Below, piece after piece: positions 1 to 7,907 of a stretch of DNA of 39,111 nt. The stretch covers positions 1 through 39,111 of the forward strand of contig SACF01000041.1 in assembly GCA_009928665.1 (NCBI GenBank), given 5' to 3'. The position numbers were made by a program, and so were the translations under genes. Positions within the stretch are counted from its first letter, which is position 1. Every line of letters begins with the position of its first letter. The DNA is from Alphaproteobacteria bacterium (GTDB taxonomy: Bacteria; Bacteroidota; Bacteroidia; Bacteroidales; FEN-979). The notes beneath the pieces were generated by a model. That model worked only from the letters and a program-made list of their open reading frames with translations. It did no database searches and was not told the DNA's origin.

Positions 1-113
1 CTGAAAGTGGTGTCGGATGAAAAAATCTGGTTGATGGGGATGATCTGGGCCAGGCCGGTGGTTGACAATCCAAAACAAAAGAATATCACCAACAGGATAT
101 AGAACTTGCTCAT
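1..113 (-). CDS. Secreted protein, N-terminal fragment
   Basis: Reading the minus strand from the ATG at 113 gives an open frame that runs off the left edge of the window. It begins MSKFYILLVIFFCFG and continues to STTGLAQ, which is a typical signal peptide (short basic start, hydrophobic core, likely cleavage near LAQ). Only about 37 residues are visible, so the mature protein cannot be identified. It lies about 180 bp downstream of the membrane-protein gene on the same strand and could share its transcript. Confidence 0.6.
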   Translation of the reverse strand, partial: MSKFYILLVIFFCFGLSTTGLAQIIPINQIFSSDTTF

Positions 114-292
114 TGAGGGGCGTTTTAAAAAGTAATGATAATTCCTATGGAAAAGGTAAAGATACGTAATAAAATTAAATAAGATCTATAATTACTACAT
201 CCATCAAAATAATTCGTCAATCGTAAATCCTGTCAACCGGATCGAAGCGGAGTTCGGCGGAGCCAATCGTAAATTGAAATTTATTTGTCGGT

Positions 293-904
293 TTACACCA
301 GGTTTGCCAGCAATGCGGTGACGGTGGCGCCCAGGGCATAACCCCAGTAGATTTCGGAGGGTTTGTGGTCGGTGGCGGCCAGTCGTGCAAAACCGGCCAC
401 TCCCGCGGCGAATACCGAAGCCAGGATCTCCGGGTTCAGGTTGATGCCGTATTTCACCGAGAAGCCTGCAAAAAGCCCGGTAATACTTCCTATTGCGATC
501 AGATAGATACTGATCTTCCGGTAAAAAGATATGATCAGGGTTAGAATGGCCAGGATAGTCAGGTCGAGCATGTAAAAGCTGAAAATGGCAGAGAAATGGA
601 TTCCCTTCAGCAGGTAAAAGGTGATGTAATAAAAAACGGCCACGGCAAGGAGCGGGAATACCCGTTCCTCTCTTCCCAGGCGTGAAACGGAGGATATCAG
701 TCGGAGGCGCTGAAAGATCCAGGTAAAAAGGAGGGGCATCAAAAGGGTGGTGAAACCGACCAGCGCCAGCAGGGTCCATTTGAAGCCCGCGGGTAAGGAG
801 AGGATCAGGTAAAAACGGAAAAAGAGCAGGTAGGTCAGCAGGTAACCGGGGATCAGCAAAGGATGCAGCAATACGGAGAATCCTCTGGCAATTTTATATT
901 CCAT
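293..904 (-). CDS. Small polytopic membrane protein, PAP2-like
   Basis: This is a roughly 203-residue hydrophobic protein with about six predicted membrane segments. The ATG at 904 (MEYKIARGF) was chosen because residues before it read as low-quality, non-membrane sequence and because it places the gene 13 bp after the rpoN stop. The segment SVSRLGREERVFPLL followed later by ATDHKPSEIYWGYALG faintly resembles the charged motifs of PAP2-family lipid phosphatases, but the full catalytic set (KxxxxxxRP, SGH, SRxxxxxHxxxD) is not visible. Enzyme activity is therefore doubtful. It is probably co-transcribed with rpoN. The assignment as a membrane protein is strong and the family assignment is weak. 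Confidence 0.75.
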   Translation of the reverse strand: MEYKIARGFSVLLHPLLIPGYLLTYLLFFRFYLILSLPAGFKWTLLALVGFTTLLMPLLFTWIFQRLRLISSVSRLGREERVFPLLAVAVFYYITFYLLKGIHFSAIFSFYMLDLTILAILTLIISFYRKISIYLIAIGSITGLFAGFSVKYGINLNPEILASVFAAGVAGFARLAATDHKPSEIYWGYALGATVTALLANLV

Positions 905-917
905 GGAGGGTTGTTGG

Positions 918-2405
918 TTATAGTTCTTTGCGGAGGCGGGCAACGGGGATCTTGAGTTGTTTGCGGTACTTGGCCACGGTACGCCGGGCAATGTTATAAC
1001 CCTTTTCCTTCAATAAATCCACGATTTCGTCATCGGTGAGCGGCCGGTTTTTGTCTTCGGCTGTGACGGTGTCGGCCAGAATTTTTTTGATCTCCCGGGT
1101 GGAGATCTCCTCGCCGTCGGTATTGAACATGGTCTCGCTGAAGAAGGTCTTAAGCAATAACGTTCCGAAGGAGGTCTGAACATATTTGCTGTTGGCCACC
1201 CTTGAAATGGTAGAAACATCAAGTCCGACCACCGAGGCGATATCTTTCAGGATCATGGGGCGCAGCCGGGTCTCGTCGCCGGTAAGGAAATATTCACGCT
1301 GGTATTCCATGATGGCTTTCATGGTAATGTAGAGGGTTTCCTGCCGTTGTTTGATGGCTTCGATGAAACTGCGGGCCGAGTCCAACTTTTGCCTGATGAA
1401 GGCAAGGGCATCTTTTTCCGGAAATTTTCTTTTTGCGGATCCGTATTCATGAAGCATGCTGATATAATCGCGGTTCAGCGAAAGTTCCGGTGTGTTGCGG
1501 GTATTCAGGGTGAGTTCAAGTTCCCCGTTGAGGTTGGTAATAAAGAAGTCGGGAATAATGTAATGACTGTCGCGCGACACTTCAGCAATGGTTCCGCCGG
1601 GTTTTGGATTCAGTTTCTGAATCTCCTCCATGGCTTCGCGAAGTTCTTCGGCAGAAGTATTGGCCTTTTGCTGGATCTTTTCGTAATGTTTTTTGCTGAA
1701 CTCATCAAAATAATATTTGATGATGATGGTAGCCAGGTCGGTGGAATAGGAGCGTTCGGTTTTGTTTTCCAGCTGAATGAGCAGACATTCCTGAAGGTTC
1801 CGGGCAGCGATGCCAGGCGGATCGAAGGTCTGAACAACTTTCAGAACTTCGAGGATCTCCGGTTCACCCGCCTCAATATTCTGGTTGAAGGCCAGGTCGT
1901 CGGATAATGCCGGGATCTCCCTCCGCAGGTATCCCGATTCGTCGAGATTTCCGATAATGGTGGTCGCGATGATATATTGTTTATCGGTAAAGGAGTGCAT
2001 CCCGATCTGGGTAATCAGGTAATCCTGAAAACTGATGCCGGAAACAACAGGGTATTCACGGGTTGGTTCATCCGGACTTCGGTTATCCGCCACCAGCCTG
2101 TACTCCGGGATTTCATCCTCATCCACGTAATCTTCAAAGGTGAATTCATCTTCGGCCGATACGGTCTGATCGTTTTCCTGGAATTCGTCCTCTTCCGAAT
2201 CGATCGATTCAAGCGCCTGGTCTTCGGCGATATCCTCCGTCTCCTCCTCTTCCCGGGCCGCCTCCTCGAGCGCGGGGTTCTCCTCAAGTTCCTGCTTGAT
2301 CCGTTGTTCAAGCGACATAACAGGCTCCTGCAACAAACGCATTACGAGCACCTGCTGGGGTGAGAGTTTCTGGATTAACCGCTGCTGAAGTTTCTGATTC
2401 AACAT
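918..2405 (-). CDS. rpoN: RNA polymerase sigma-54 factor RpoN
   Basis: This sigma-54 factor of about 495 residues directs core RNA polymerase to -24/-12 promoters that need AAA+ activators. The N-terminus (MLNQKLQQRLIQKLSPQQVLVMRLLQ) is the glutamine- and leucine-rich region I. A long acidic region II follows at about residues 50-115. The core-binding domain comes next, and the C-terminus carries the RpoN box ARRTVAKYRKQL that contacts the -24 element. The ATG at 2405 is preferred over an upstream in-frame start at 2423 because MLNQKLQQ matches the usual family start. It is the first gene of a minus-strand pair with the membrane protein at 293-904. No enhancer-binding activator is encoded in this window. 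Confidence 0.97.
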   Translation of the reverse strand: MLNQKLQQRLIQKLSPQQVLVMRLLQEPVMSLEQRIKQELEENPALEEAAREEEETEDIAEDQALESIDSEEDEFQENDQTVSAEDEFTFEDYVDEDEIPEYRLVADNRSPDEPTREYPVVSGISFQDYLITQIGMHSFTDKQYIIATTIIGNLDESGYLRREIPALSDDLAFNQNIEAGEPEILEVLKVVQTFDPPGIAARNLQECLLIQLENKTERSYSTDLATIIIKYYFDEFSKKHYEKIQQKANTSAEELREAMEEIQKLNPKPGGTIAEVSRDSHYIIPDFFITNLNGELELTLNTRNTPELSLNRDYISMLHEYGSAKRKFPEKDALAFIRQKLDSARSFIEAIKQRQETLYITMKAIMEYQREYFLTGDETRLRPMILKDIASVVGLDVSTISRVANSKYVQTSFGTLLLKTFFSETMFNTDGEEISTREIKKILADTVTAEDKNRPLTDDEIVDLLKEKGYNIARRTVAKYRKQLKIPVARLRKEL

Positions 2406-2411
2406 AGGCGA

Positions 2412-2419
2412 CAAATATA
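2412..2419 (-). promoter_or_regulatory. Possible -7 box for rpoN
   Basis: On the minus strand this reads TATATTTG, a perfect match to the Bacteroidota -7 consensus TAnnTTTG. It ends only 6 nt before the rpoN ATG, so transcripts would be leaderless or nearly so. No good TTTG lies 19-21 nt upstream, so it is tentative. Confidence 0.4.
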
Positions 2420-2501
2420 ACAAAGAATTTGAACTTCCGGAATCGGATCATCGGTGAAAAAATCCAGATGATCGTTAAATAATATAAAAATATCTATAAA
2501 G

Positions 2502-2534
2502 TTGGATGCAATACCTGAAAAATAAATAATTTCG
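2502..2534 (+). promoter_or_regulatory. Possible promoter of the LytS/LytTR operon
   Basis: TTGG at 2502-2505 and TAATTTCG at 2527-2534 are separated by 21 nt. Each is one mismatch from the Bacteroidota TTTG / TAnnTTTG pair. The -7-like box lies 14 nt before the kinase ATG at 2549. Confidence 0.4.
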
Positions 2535-2548
2535 CCGAAATCGGAAAC

Positions 2549-3586
2549 ATGAAAAAGGCAGATCACCGGGATTTCAGGTCATACAGTGTATGGATTCATA
2601 TATTCCTCTGGCTGGCCTATTTCGCGTTTCCTTTATTATTTTTTTTTCAGAATGAAGTAATGCGACGGAACTACCTGATCATGGGTACTTTCCTTACGGT
2701 ACTCGTCGCAATTTTTTTCTATTACAATTACCTTTTCCTGATCCCGAGGTATTTTCTGAAAAAGAGAATATGGGCTTATTTCCTGCTCCTGCTGGCCGGA
2801 TTGATCGTGATTTGCCTGGTAAATGTGGTTGGAGTTTATATCAGTCACCACATTAATATGGTTGTGTGGTATTTCCCTTTTAAATTCCGGTCCTCCTTTA
2901 TCTATCCGATGTCCTCCTGTTTTCTGGCTTTCGCGTTGAGCAGCGCTATCAGGATCACACGTGAATGGTTGCGTAACGAACGACAGCGAAAAGAGATGCA
3001 GGCCGAAAAACTGGCTTCGGAGCTTGCCTTTTTGAAATCGCAGGTAAACCCGCATTTCTTATTCAACACCCTGAACAACATCTGTTCACTGGCCCGCAAG
3101 AAATCAGACCACACCGAAGATGCCATTATCAAACTTGCCGACATCATGCGGTACATGTTAGAGGATTCAGAGCACGAACGGGTCAGTTTGGAAAAAGAGC
3201 TGGAGTATCTTCAGGGTTATATTGAGCTGCAGCGACTGCGGCTGCCCGACCAGGTGAGGATCAGCTTTACCATTGAAGGGAAACCCGACCTGCACACCAT
3301 TGAGCCGTTGCTGCTTATCCCTTTTGTTGAAAATGCCTTCAAACACGGTATAAGTTATCAGGAGCCCGTCGACATTATAATCTCCCTTGTTGTTCGGGAT
3401 CATGAACTGATCTTCCGGATCGAAAATACAATCGTGAAATCCCATGAACTTCCTTCAAAAAAAGGTTCCGGAACCAGCCTCAAAAAAGTAATGCGACGCC
3501 TCGAACTGTTGTATCCCGACACACACAGCCTTAAAATCCAGGAGTCGGGCAATCGCTATCTCGTTGAATTAAAACTGCAACAGTGA
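2549..3586 (+). CDS. LytS-type sensor histidine kinase
   Basis: This 345-residue inner-membrane kinase has four hydrophobic segments (about residues 15-33, 43-66, 76-98 and 115-134), a short linker helix, and a His_kinase (PF06580) domain. The phosphorylated histidine is H169 in QVNPHFLFNTLNN. The ATP-binding part includes PFVENAFKHG (N box) and KGSGTSLKKVMRRLELLY. It lacks a separate extracytoplasmic sensor domain, so the signal is probably read by the membrane segments. The stop codon overlaps the region of the LytTR regulator start, which makes this an obvious two-component pair. The pair directly precedes an efflux operon that it may control. Confidence 0.93.
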   Translation: MKKADHRDFRSYSVWIHIFLWLAYFAFPLLFFFQNEVMRRNYLIMGTFLTVLVAIFFYYNYLFLIPRYFLKKRIWAYFLLLLAGLIVICLVNVVGVYISHHINMVVWYFPFKFRSSFIYPMSSCFLAFALSSAIRITREWLRNERQRKEMQAEKLASELAFLKSQVNPHFLFNTLNNICSLARKKSDHTEDAIIKLADIMRYMLEDSEHERVSLEKELEYLQGYIELQRLRLPDQVRISFTIEGKPDLHTIEPLLLIPFVENAFKHGISYQEPVDIIISLVVRDHELIFRIENTIVKSHELPSKKGSGTSLKKVMRRLELLYPDTHSLKIQESGNRYLVELKLQQ

Positions 3587-3588
3587 AC

Positions 3589-4323
3589 ATGATCCGTTGT
3601 TTAGCCATCGATGATGAGATGCCCGCGCTCGACCTTCTGGAGGATAATATCCTGAAGGTGCCTTTTCTGGAGCTTGTCGGCCGCTGTAAAAGTGCGATCG
3701 AAGCCATTGAAATGCTGCGTCAGCATCAGGTCGATTTGTTGTTCCTCGACATTCAGATGCCCGATATTACAGGGATCCAACTGTTGAAAAGCCTCCGGCA
3801 AAAACCGCTGGTGATTTTTACGACTGCTTACACCACATACGCGAAGGAGGGATTCGATCTCGACGTGATCGATTATCTGATGAAGCCTTATTCGTTCGAA
3901 CGGTTCCTGAAAGCCGTGAATAAAGTTCGTGAATATCTTGAATTGAGGGCGTATACAACCGGGCAGCATCCGTCGAAACCAGCGGATAATTCCCAGGAAT
4001 TCCTGTTTGTAAAAGCTGATTACAAACTCGTTAAGATCAACTTTTCAGATATTCAGTACATCGAAGGACTGAAGGATTACATCAAAATTTATGTCAAAGA
4101 CCGCCCGGTGATCACCCAGATGAGCATGAAAGCCATCGAAGAGAAGCTGCCACCGAATCAGTTCATCCGGGTTCATCGTTCCTATATTGTTTCATTTCCC
4201 AAAATCGATTATATACAAAAACAGATGCTGACCATCGGCAGAAAAGAGATACCGGTCAGTGAAAATTACAGGGACAACCTTTTCAGAATCATCAATCTTG
4301 AAAAGTCTCCCGAATCTTCGTAA
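3589..4323 (+). CDS. LytTR-family response regulator
   Basis: This 244-residue cytoplasmic regulator has an N-terminal receiver domain (acidic residues in AIDDE, phosphoacceptor D54 in LFLDIQMPD, Thr in FTTAYT, Lys in YLMKPYS). Its C-terminal LytTR DNA-binding domain covers about residues 140-240 (VKADYKLVKINFSDIQYIEG through RVHRSYIVSFPKIDYI). The ATG at 3589 is chosen. A GTG at 3583 overlapping the kinase stop is also possible and would add two residues. LytTR regulators normally bind paired direct repeats upstream of target genes. The efflux operon starting 70 bp downstream is the natural candidate target. Confidence 0.93.
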   Translation: MIRCLAIDDEMPALDLLEDNILKVPFLELVGRCKSAIEAIEMLRQHQVDLLFLDIQMPDITGIQLLKSLRQKPLVIFTTAYTTYAKEGFDLDVIDYLMKPYSFERFLKAVNKVREYLELRAYTTGQHPSKPADNSQEFLFVKADYKLVKINFSDIQYIEGLKDYIKIYVKDRPVITQMSMKAIEEKLPPNQFIRVHRSYIVSFPKIDYIQKQMLTIGRKEIPVSENYRDNLFRIINLEKSPESS

Positions 4324-4326
4324 CTG

Positions 4327-4374
4327 ACCCTGTAACAGCTACCATCGGGAAGGATCCTCAGGGAGTTACAGGGT
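4327..4374. repeat. Inverted repeat between regulator and efflux operon
   Basis: ACCCTGTAAC at 4327-4336 is perfectly complementary to GTTACAGGGT at 4365-4374, a 10-bp stem with a 28-nt loop. It fills most of the 69-bp gap between the LytTR gene and the outer-membrane-factor gene. No T tract follows, so it looks more like an operator or an RNA hairpin than an intrinsic terminator. Confidence 0.55.
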
Positions 4375-4392
4375 ATTTATAAATGATCAACT

Positions 4393-5736
4393 ATGAGAAT
4401 AAGAACGTGTTTTTTGTTTTTTTGGATCATCATGCCATTTTTTGCGGGCGCACAGAACCGGGTCTGGACCTTTCAACAGTGTCTTGACACTGCCCTGGCT
4501 CACAATATCACCGTGAACCAGACCCGGATGACCAACGAGCTCAACAAGGTGACCCTGGAGCAGTCGAAAGCGGCACGGATACCAGGTTTCAGCGCCAACG
4601 CGTCGGAGGCCCTCAATTTTGGTAAAAACATCGATCCTACTACCAACACCTTTGTCACAGAGGCATACCACTCGACCAATCTAGGCGTAAGCGGCACCTT
4701 CAATCTTTTCAACGGACTTCAGACAGCGAACACCATCCGGCAAAACCGGCTAAATGTCGAAGCGGGACAATATGATATTGAAAAGGCGCGGAATGACGTC
4801 ACGCTGAACATTACCACCGGTTATCTGCAGGTCCTGTTTTACAGGGAGATCCTGGCGACAGCAATAAGTCAGGAGGAGGCGACGAAGGCCCAGGTGGATC
4901 GTACCACGAAGCTGGTCTCGGCCGGAAAATCACCCGAGAGCGACCTGCTTCAGATACGTTCGCAGCTTGCTACCGACAATCTTTCGGTGGTAACGGCACA
5001 CAACCAGCTTGACCTGGCAAGGGTAACCCTCATGCAACTGATGGAGATCCCGGTTACGGATCAGTTTGATGTTGCCGTCCCCCCCGTGAATGAGCAAATT
5101 CCGATGCTGAGTCAGACGATTGAAGATATCTATCAGAAATCATTGGCTGTTCAGCCGCAGATATCAAGCTTCTCCCTGAAGTTATCCGCTTCGCAAATGG
5201 CGCTCAAGGTTTCGGAGGGAGCTCACTGGCCCCGGTTATCCATGGGAGCCAACCTGAATACAAATTATGCCTCAAGCCGTACCAAGGGGAACGTAAATCC
5301 CGAAGGATATCCCTTTTTTGAACAGATCTGGGACAACATCGGCCAGTCATTCAGTTTGGGACTTTCGATCCCTATTTACAGTAACCGGCAGATCAGGAGT
5401 AACATCGAAAGGGCGAAGATCAATGTGATCAATGCGCAACTCAACGAGCAGAATACCAAAAATGTGCTACGGAAAAGTGTCGAACAAACCTATGCCGACC
5501 TGAAAGCGGCCGCGAAGAAATATGAAGCCACCCTCCTGCAATTGGAGGCAGTGGATGCGGTATATAAAAACGCCGAAACAAAATTCACAGTCGGGGTCAT
5601 GAATGCTACTGATTTTCTGATCCAGAAAAACAGTTTTACCCAGTCGCAATCATCCATGATCCAGGCCAAGTACGATCTCATCTTCAAGGGAAAGATCCTT
5701 GATTTTTATCAGGGTAAGCAGATCAGATTTGAATGA
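4393..5736 (+). CDS. TolC-family outer membrane efflux protein
   Basis: This 447-residue exported protein has a signal peptide (MRIRTCFLFFWIIMPFFAGA-Q) and the two repeated OEP halves typical of TolC-like outer-membrane factors. Each half has long coiled-coil helices (for example about residues 60-210 and 270-440) and a beta-barrel strand pair containing the motif LGVSGTFNLFNG, echoed by FSLGLSIPIYSN in the second half. Such proteins trimerise to form the outer-membrane channel of tripartite exporters. The following three genes encode adaptor, ATPase and permease, so this is the outer-membrane channel of that exporter. The substrate is unknown. Confidence 0.92.
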   Translation: MRIRTCFLFFWIIMPFFAGAQNRVWTFQQCLDTALAHNITVNQTRMTNELNKVTLEQSKAARIPGFSANASEALNFGKNIDPTTNTFVTEAYHSTNLGVSGTFNLFNGLQTANTIRQNRLNVEAGQYDIEKARNDVTLNITTGYLQVLFYREILATAISQEEATKAQVDRTTKLVSAGKSPESDLLQIRSQLATDNLSVVTAHNQLDLARVTLMQLMEIPVTDQFDVAVPPVNEQIPMLSQTIEDIYQKSLAVQPQISSFSLKLSASQMALKVSEGAHWPRLSMGANLNTNYASSRTKGNVNPEGYPFFEQIWDNIGQSFSLGLSIPIYSNRQIRSNIERAKINVINAQLNEQNTKNVLRKSVEQTYADLKAAAKKYEATLLQLEAVDAVYKNAETKFTVGVMNATDFLIQKNSFTQSQSSMIQAKYDLIFKGKILDFYQGKQIRFE

Positions 5737-5773
5737 CGAATACAGAGATAGAATTATAAAACAAGTTCGGAAT

Positions 5774-7150
5774 ATGAAAAAGAGTTATTGGATTGCAGGA
5801 ATTGTGGTTGTAGTTATCGCGGCAATTGCACTGTGGATGCTGTTAGGTAAAAAGAAAGCGGCAACGGTAGAATGGCGGACCGCTAAAGTTGAGAAAGGCG
5901 ACGTCCGGGTCACAGTAAGGGCAAGCGGCACCCTGAATGCGGTGACCACTGTGCAGGTCGGTACCCAGGTTTCGGGAATCATCAAGAAAATTTATGTTGA
6001 TTTCAATTCAGAGGTCAAAGAGGGACAGGTCATCGCCCTTCTCGACACCACATTACTGGCCCAGACAGTCGAGGATGCCCGCGCAGCATTGCGTCGTAAC
6101 GAAATTCAGGCTAATCAGGCGAAACGCGACTGGGCGCGGACGAAGCTTCTGTTTGAGCAAAAAGTGGTCGCGCAGGCCGATTATGATCTTGCCCTGAGTA
6201 CCTATGAGACGGCAGAAACCAATGCCACATCGGCGAAAGCCGCATTAAACCGCGCCATGATCAACCTGAGGTACGCGACGATCATCGCTCCGATTTCTGG
6301 GGTTGTGGTTTCGAGGGCCGTCGACGTGGGGCAGACCGTCGCAGCCAGTTTCAGCACCCCGACCATGTTTACCATTGCCAACGACCTTACCAAGATGCAG
6401 GTGCAGGCTAACATTGACGAAGGAGATATCGGTAAAATCGAAGTGGGTCAGGAGGTTTCATTCACCGTGGATGCTTACCCGGAACTGACATTCAGTGGCA
6501 CCGTCAGGCAAGTCAGGCTCCAGCCCGTCACTACACAGAATGTGGTCAACTATACGGTAATCATTGATGTCCCGAATCCCGACCTGAAGTTGTTGCCGGG
6601 TATGACTGCCAACATCACCGTTCTGGTTCAGGAGGTTAAAGATGTGCTCAAGGTTCCAGCCACCGCTCTTCGATTCAATCCTCCGCAGGAATATGTGGAT
6701 GCCGCCATGAAGGGTGTTCCCGATTCAATGCGCCAGCGCAGGGGAATGAGAACAGGTAACGGCGCAGTAAACGGCCGAGGGGAGGGTGCCGGTGAAGAAG
6801 CGGGACGTTTCAGGAGTGGATCTCAGACCGGCATAGAGTCGGGTCGTAATCTGTCGGGATCGACTCCACAGCCAACCGGGAATTCACAAGGTTCTTCAGG
6901 TTCATTTCAGCAGCGTCATGAAGGATTCGGGATGATCTGGATCAAAACAGGCGATTCGTTGAAACCCTGCCGGGTAAGGACTGGGATTTCCGACGGACTT
7001 AACACCGAGATCAAAGGCCGGGTCAATGAGGGCGACGAGGTGGTGGTGAGTATGACCAACAACCAAACCAGTCAAACGAGTACGCAGCAGCAGACCCAGA
7101 ATCCTTTTGTTCCACAGCCGCCGCGCGGAGGCTCCAGGGGAGGCAGATAA
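5774..7150 (+). CDS. Periplasmic adaptor (MacA/HlyD-type) of ABC exporter
   Basis: This 458-residue membrane-fusion protein is anchored by one N-terminal segment (SYWIAGIVVVVIAAIALWML). A lipoyl-like half motif (SGTLNAVTTVQVGTQVSG), a helical hairpin (about residues 85-165), the second lipoyl half and a beta-barrel domain (about 190-300) follow. The ATG at 5774 places the membrane anchor at the start; an upstream in-frame start overlapping the channel gene is less likely. An unusual insertion at about residues 315-390, rich in Gly, Ser, Gln and Arg, interrupts the membrane-proximal domain, and the C-terminus is also Gln/Thr/Gly/Arg-rich. It links the outer-membrane channel to the MacB-like permease downstream. 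Confidence 0.9.
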   Translation: MKKSYWIAGIVVVVIAAIALWMLLGKKKAATVEWRTAKVEKGDVRVTVRASGTLNAVTTVQVGTQVSGIIKKIYVDFNSEVKEGQVIALLDTTLLAQTVEDARAALRRNEIQANQAKRDWARTKLLFEQKVVAQADYDLALSTYETAETNATSAKAALNRAMINLRYATIIAPISGVVVSRAVDVGQTVAASFSTPTMFTIANDLTKMQVQANIDEGDIGKIEVGQEVSFTVDAYPELTFSGTVRQVRLQPVTTQNVVNYTVIIDVPNPDLKLLPGMTANITVLVQEVKDVLKVPATALRFNPPQEYVDAAMKGVPDSMRQRRGMRTGNGAVNGRGEGAGEEAGRFRSGSQTGIESGRNLSGSTPQPTGNSQGSSGSFQQRHEGFGMIWIKTGDSLKPCRVRTGISDGLNTEIKGRVNEGDEVVVSMTNNQTSQTSTQQQTQNPFVPQPPRGGSRGGR

Positions 7151-7151
7151 C

Positions 7152-7907
7152 ATGAGCAATTCGATCATATCAGTAAAAAACCTGGTAAAGATTTACCGGA
7201 TGGGTGATGTGGAAGTGAATGCCCTGCGCGGAGTGAACCTCGATATCATGCCCAATGATTTTGTTGCGATCATGGGGAAAAGCGGCTCTGGAAAATCGAC
7301 CTTCATGAATATTTTAGGATGCCTCGATGTACCTACACGCGGATCCTATTTCCTGGATCAGGTGGACGTTGGCAGCATGTCGAAGGATCAATTAGCCAAT
7401 CTCAGGAACCGGAAAATCGGTTTCGTATTTCAGTCGTTCAATCTGCTTTCGCGCACCTCTGCGTTGGAAAATGTGGAACTTCCGCTGATGTACAACAAAA
7501 AAATTTCATCGAAAGAGATGCGTGAACGGTCGCTGAAAGCGTTGGAAGCTGTGGGACTTGCCGGAAGGGCGCATCATTTTCCCAACCAACTTTCAGGCGG
7601 GGAACAGCAACGCGTGGCCATTGCCAGGTCGCTGGTCAATGATCCGGTTGTGATCCTGGCCGATGAACCCACCGGAAATCTCGACACCCGTACCAGTATT
7701 GAGGTCATGGCAATCTTTCAATCGCTGAACAGTCAGGGAATCACGATCGTCATCGTAACGCATGAGGCTGATATTGCGGCATTTACCAAAAGGAACATTA
7801 CCTTCCGCGATGGCAAGATCATAAGGGAAATAGAAGTTGCGGGCCAACGCAATGCCCGTGAGGAATTGGCGCTGATACCGGCAATAGCAGAGGAGGAAGA
7901 AGTATGA
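7152..7907 (+). CDS. ABC transporter ATPase, MacB/LolD-like
   Basis: This 251-residue nucleotide-binding subunit has Walker A GKSGSGKST, Q loop VFQSFNLL, signature LSGGEQQRVAIARSL, Walker B VILADEPTGNLD and H loop IVTHE. The LSGGEQQR variant and the length are typical of the LolD/MacB/FtsE group that drives mechanotransmission-type exporters. The ATG at 7152 is one base after the adaptor stop. A longer in-frame start inside the adaptor gene was rejected because its extra residues precede the conserved start. It ends with a run of acidic residues, and its stop overlaps the permease start (ATGA). Confidence 0.95.
   Translation: MSNSIISVKNLVKIYRMGDVEVNALRGVNLDIMPNDFVAIMGKSGSGKSTFMNILGCLDVPTRGSYFLDQVDVGSMSKDQLANLRNRKIGFVFQSFNLLSRTSALENVELPLMYNKKISSKEMRERSLKALEAVGLAGRAHHFPNQLSGGEQQRVAIARSLVNDPVVILADEPTGNLDTRTSIEVMAIFQSLNSQGITIVIVTHEADIAAFTKRNITFRDGKIIREIEVAGQRNAREELALIPAIAEEEEV
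7891..7896 (+). promoter_or_regulatory. Shine-Dalgarno-like AGGAGG before permease
   Basis: AGGAGG lies 7 nt upstream of the overlapping permease ATG at 7904. Most starts in this window lack such a site. Here it sits within codons for a Glu run, so it may be partly coincidental, but it could support translational coupling. Confidence 0.45.

Noticed and set aside
218..274. 11-bp direct repeat CAATCGTAAAT at 218-228 and 264-274
   Set aside because: Too short and isolated to assign a role.
1347..1907. 186-codon frame antisense to rpoN
   Set aside because: Shadow of the rpoN core-binding domain, with no independent evidence.
3583..3588. GTG start for the LytTR regulator
   Set aside because: Possible but the ATG at 3589 gives the normal receiver start (MIRCLAIDDE).
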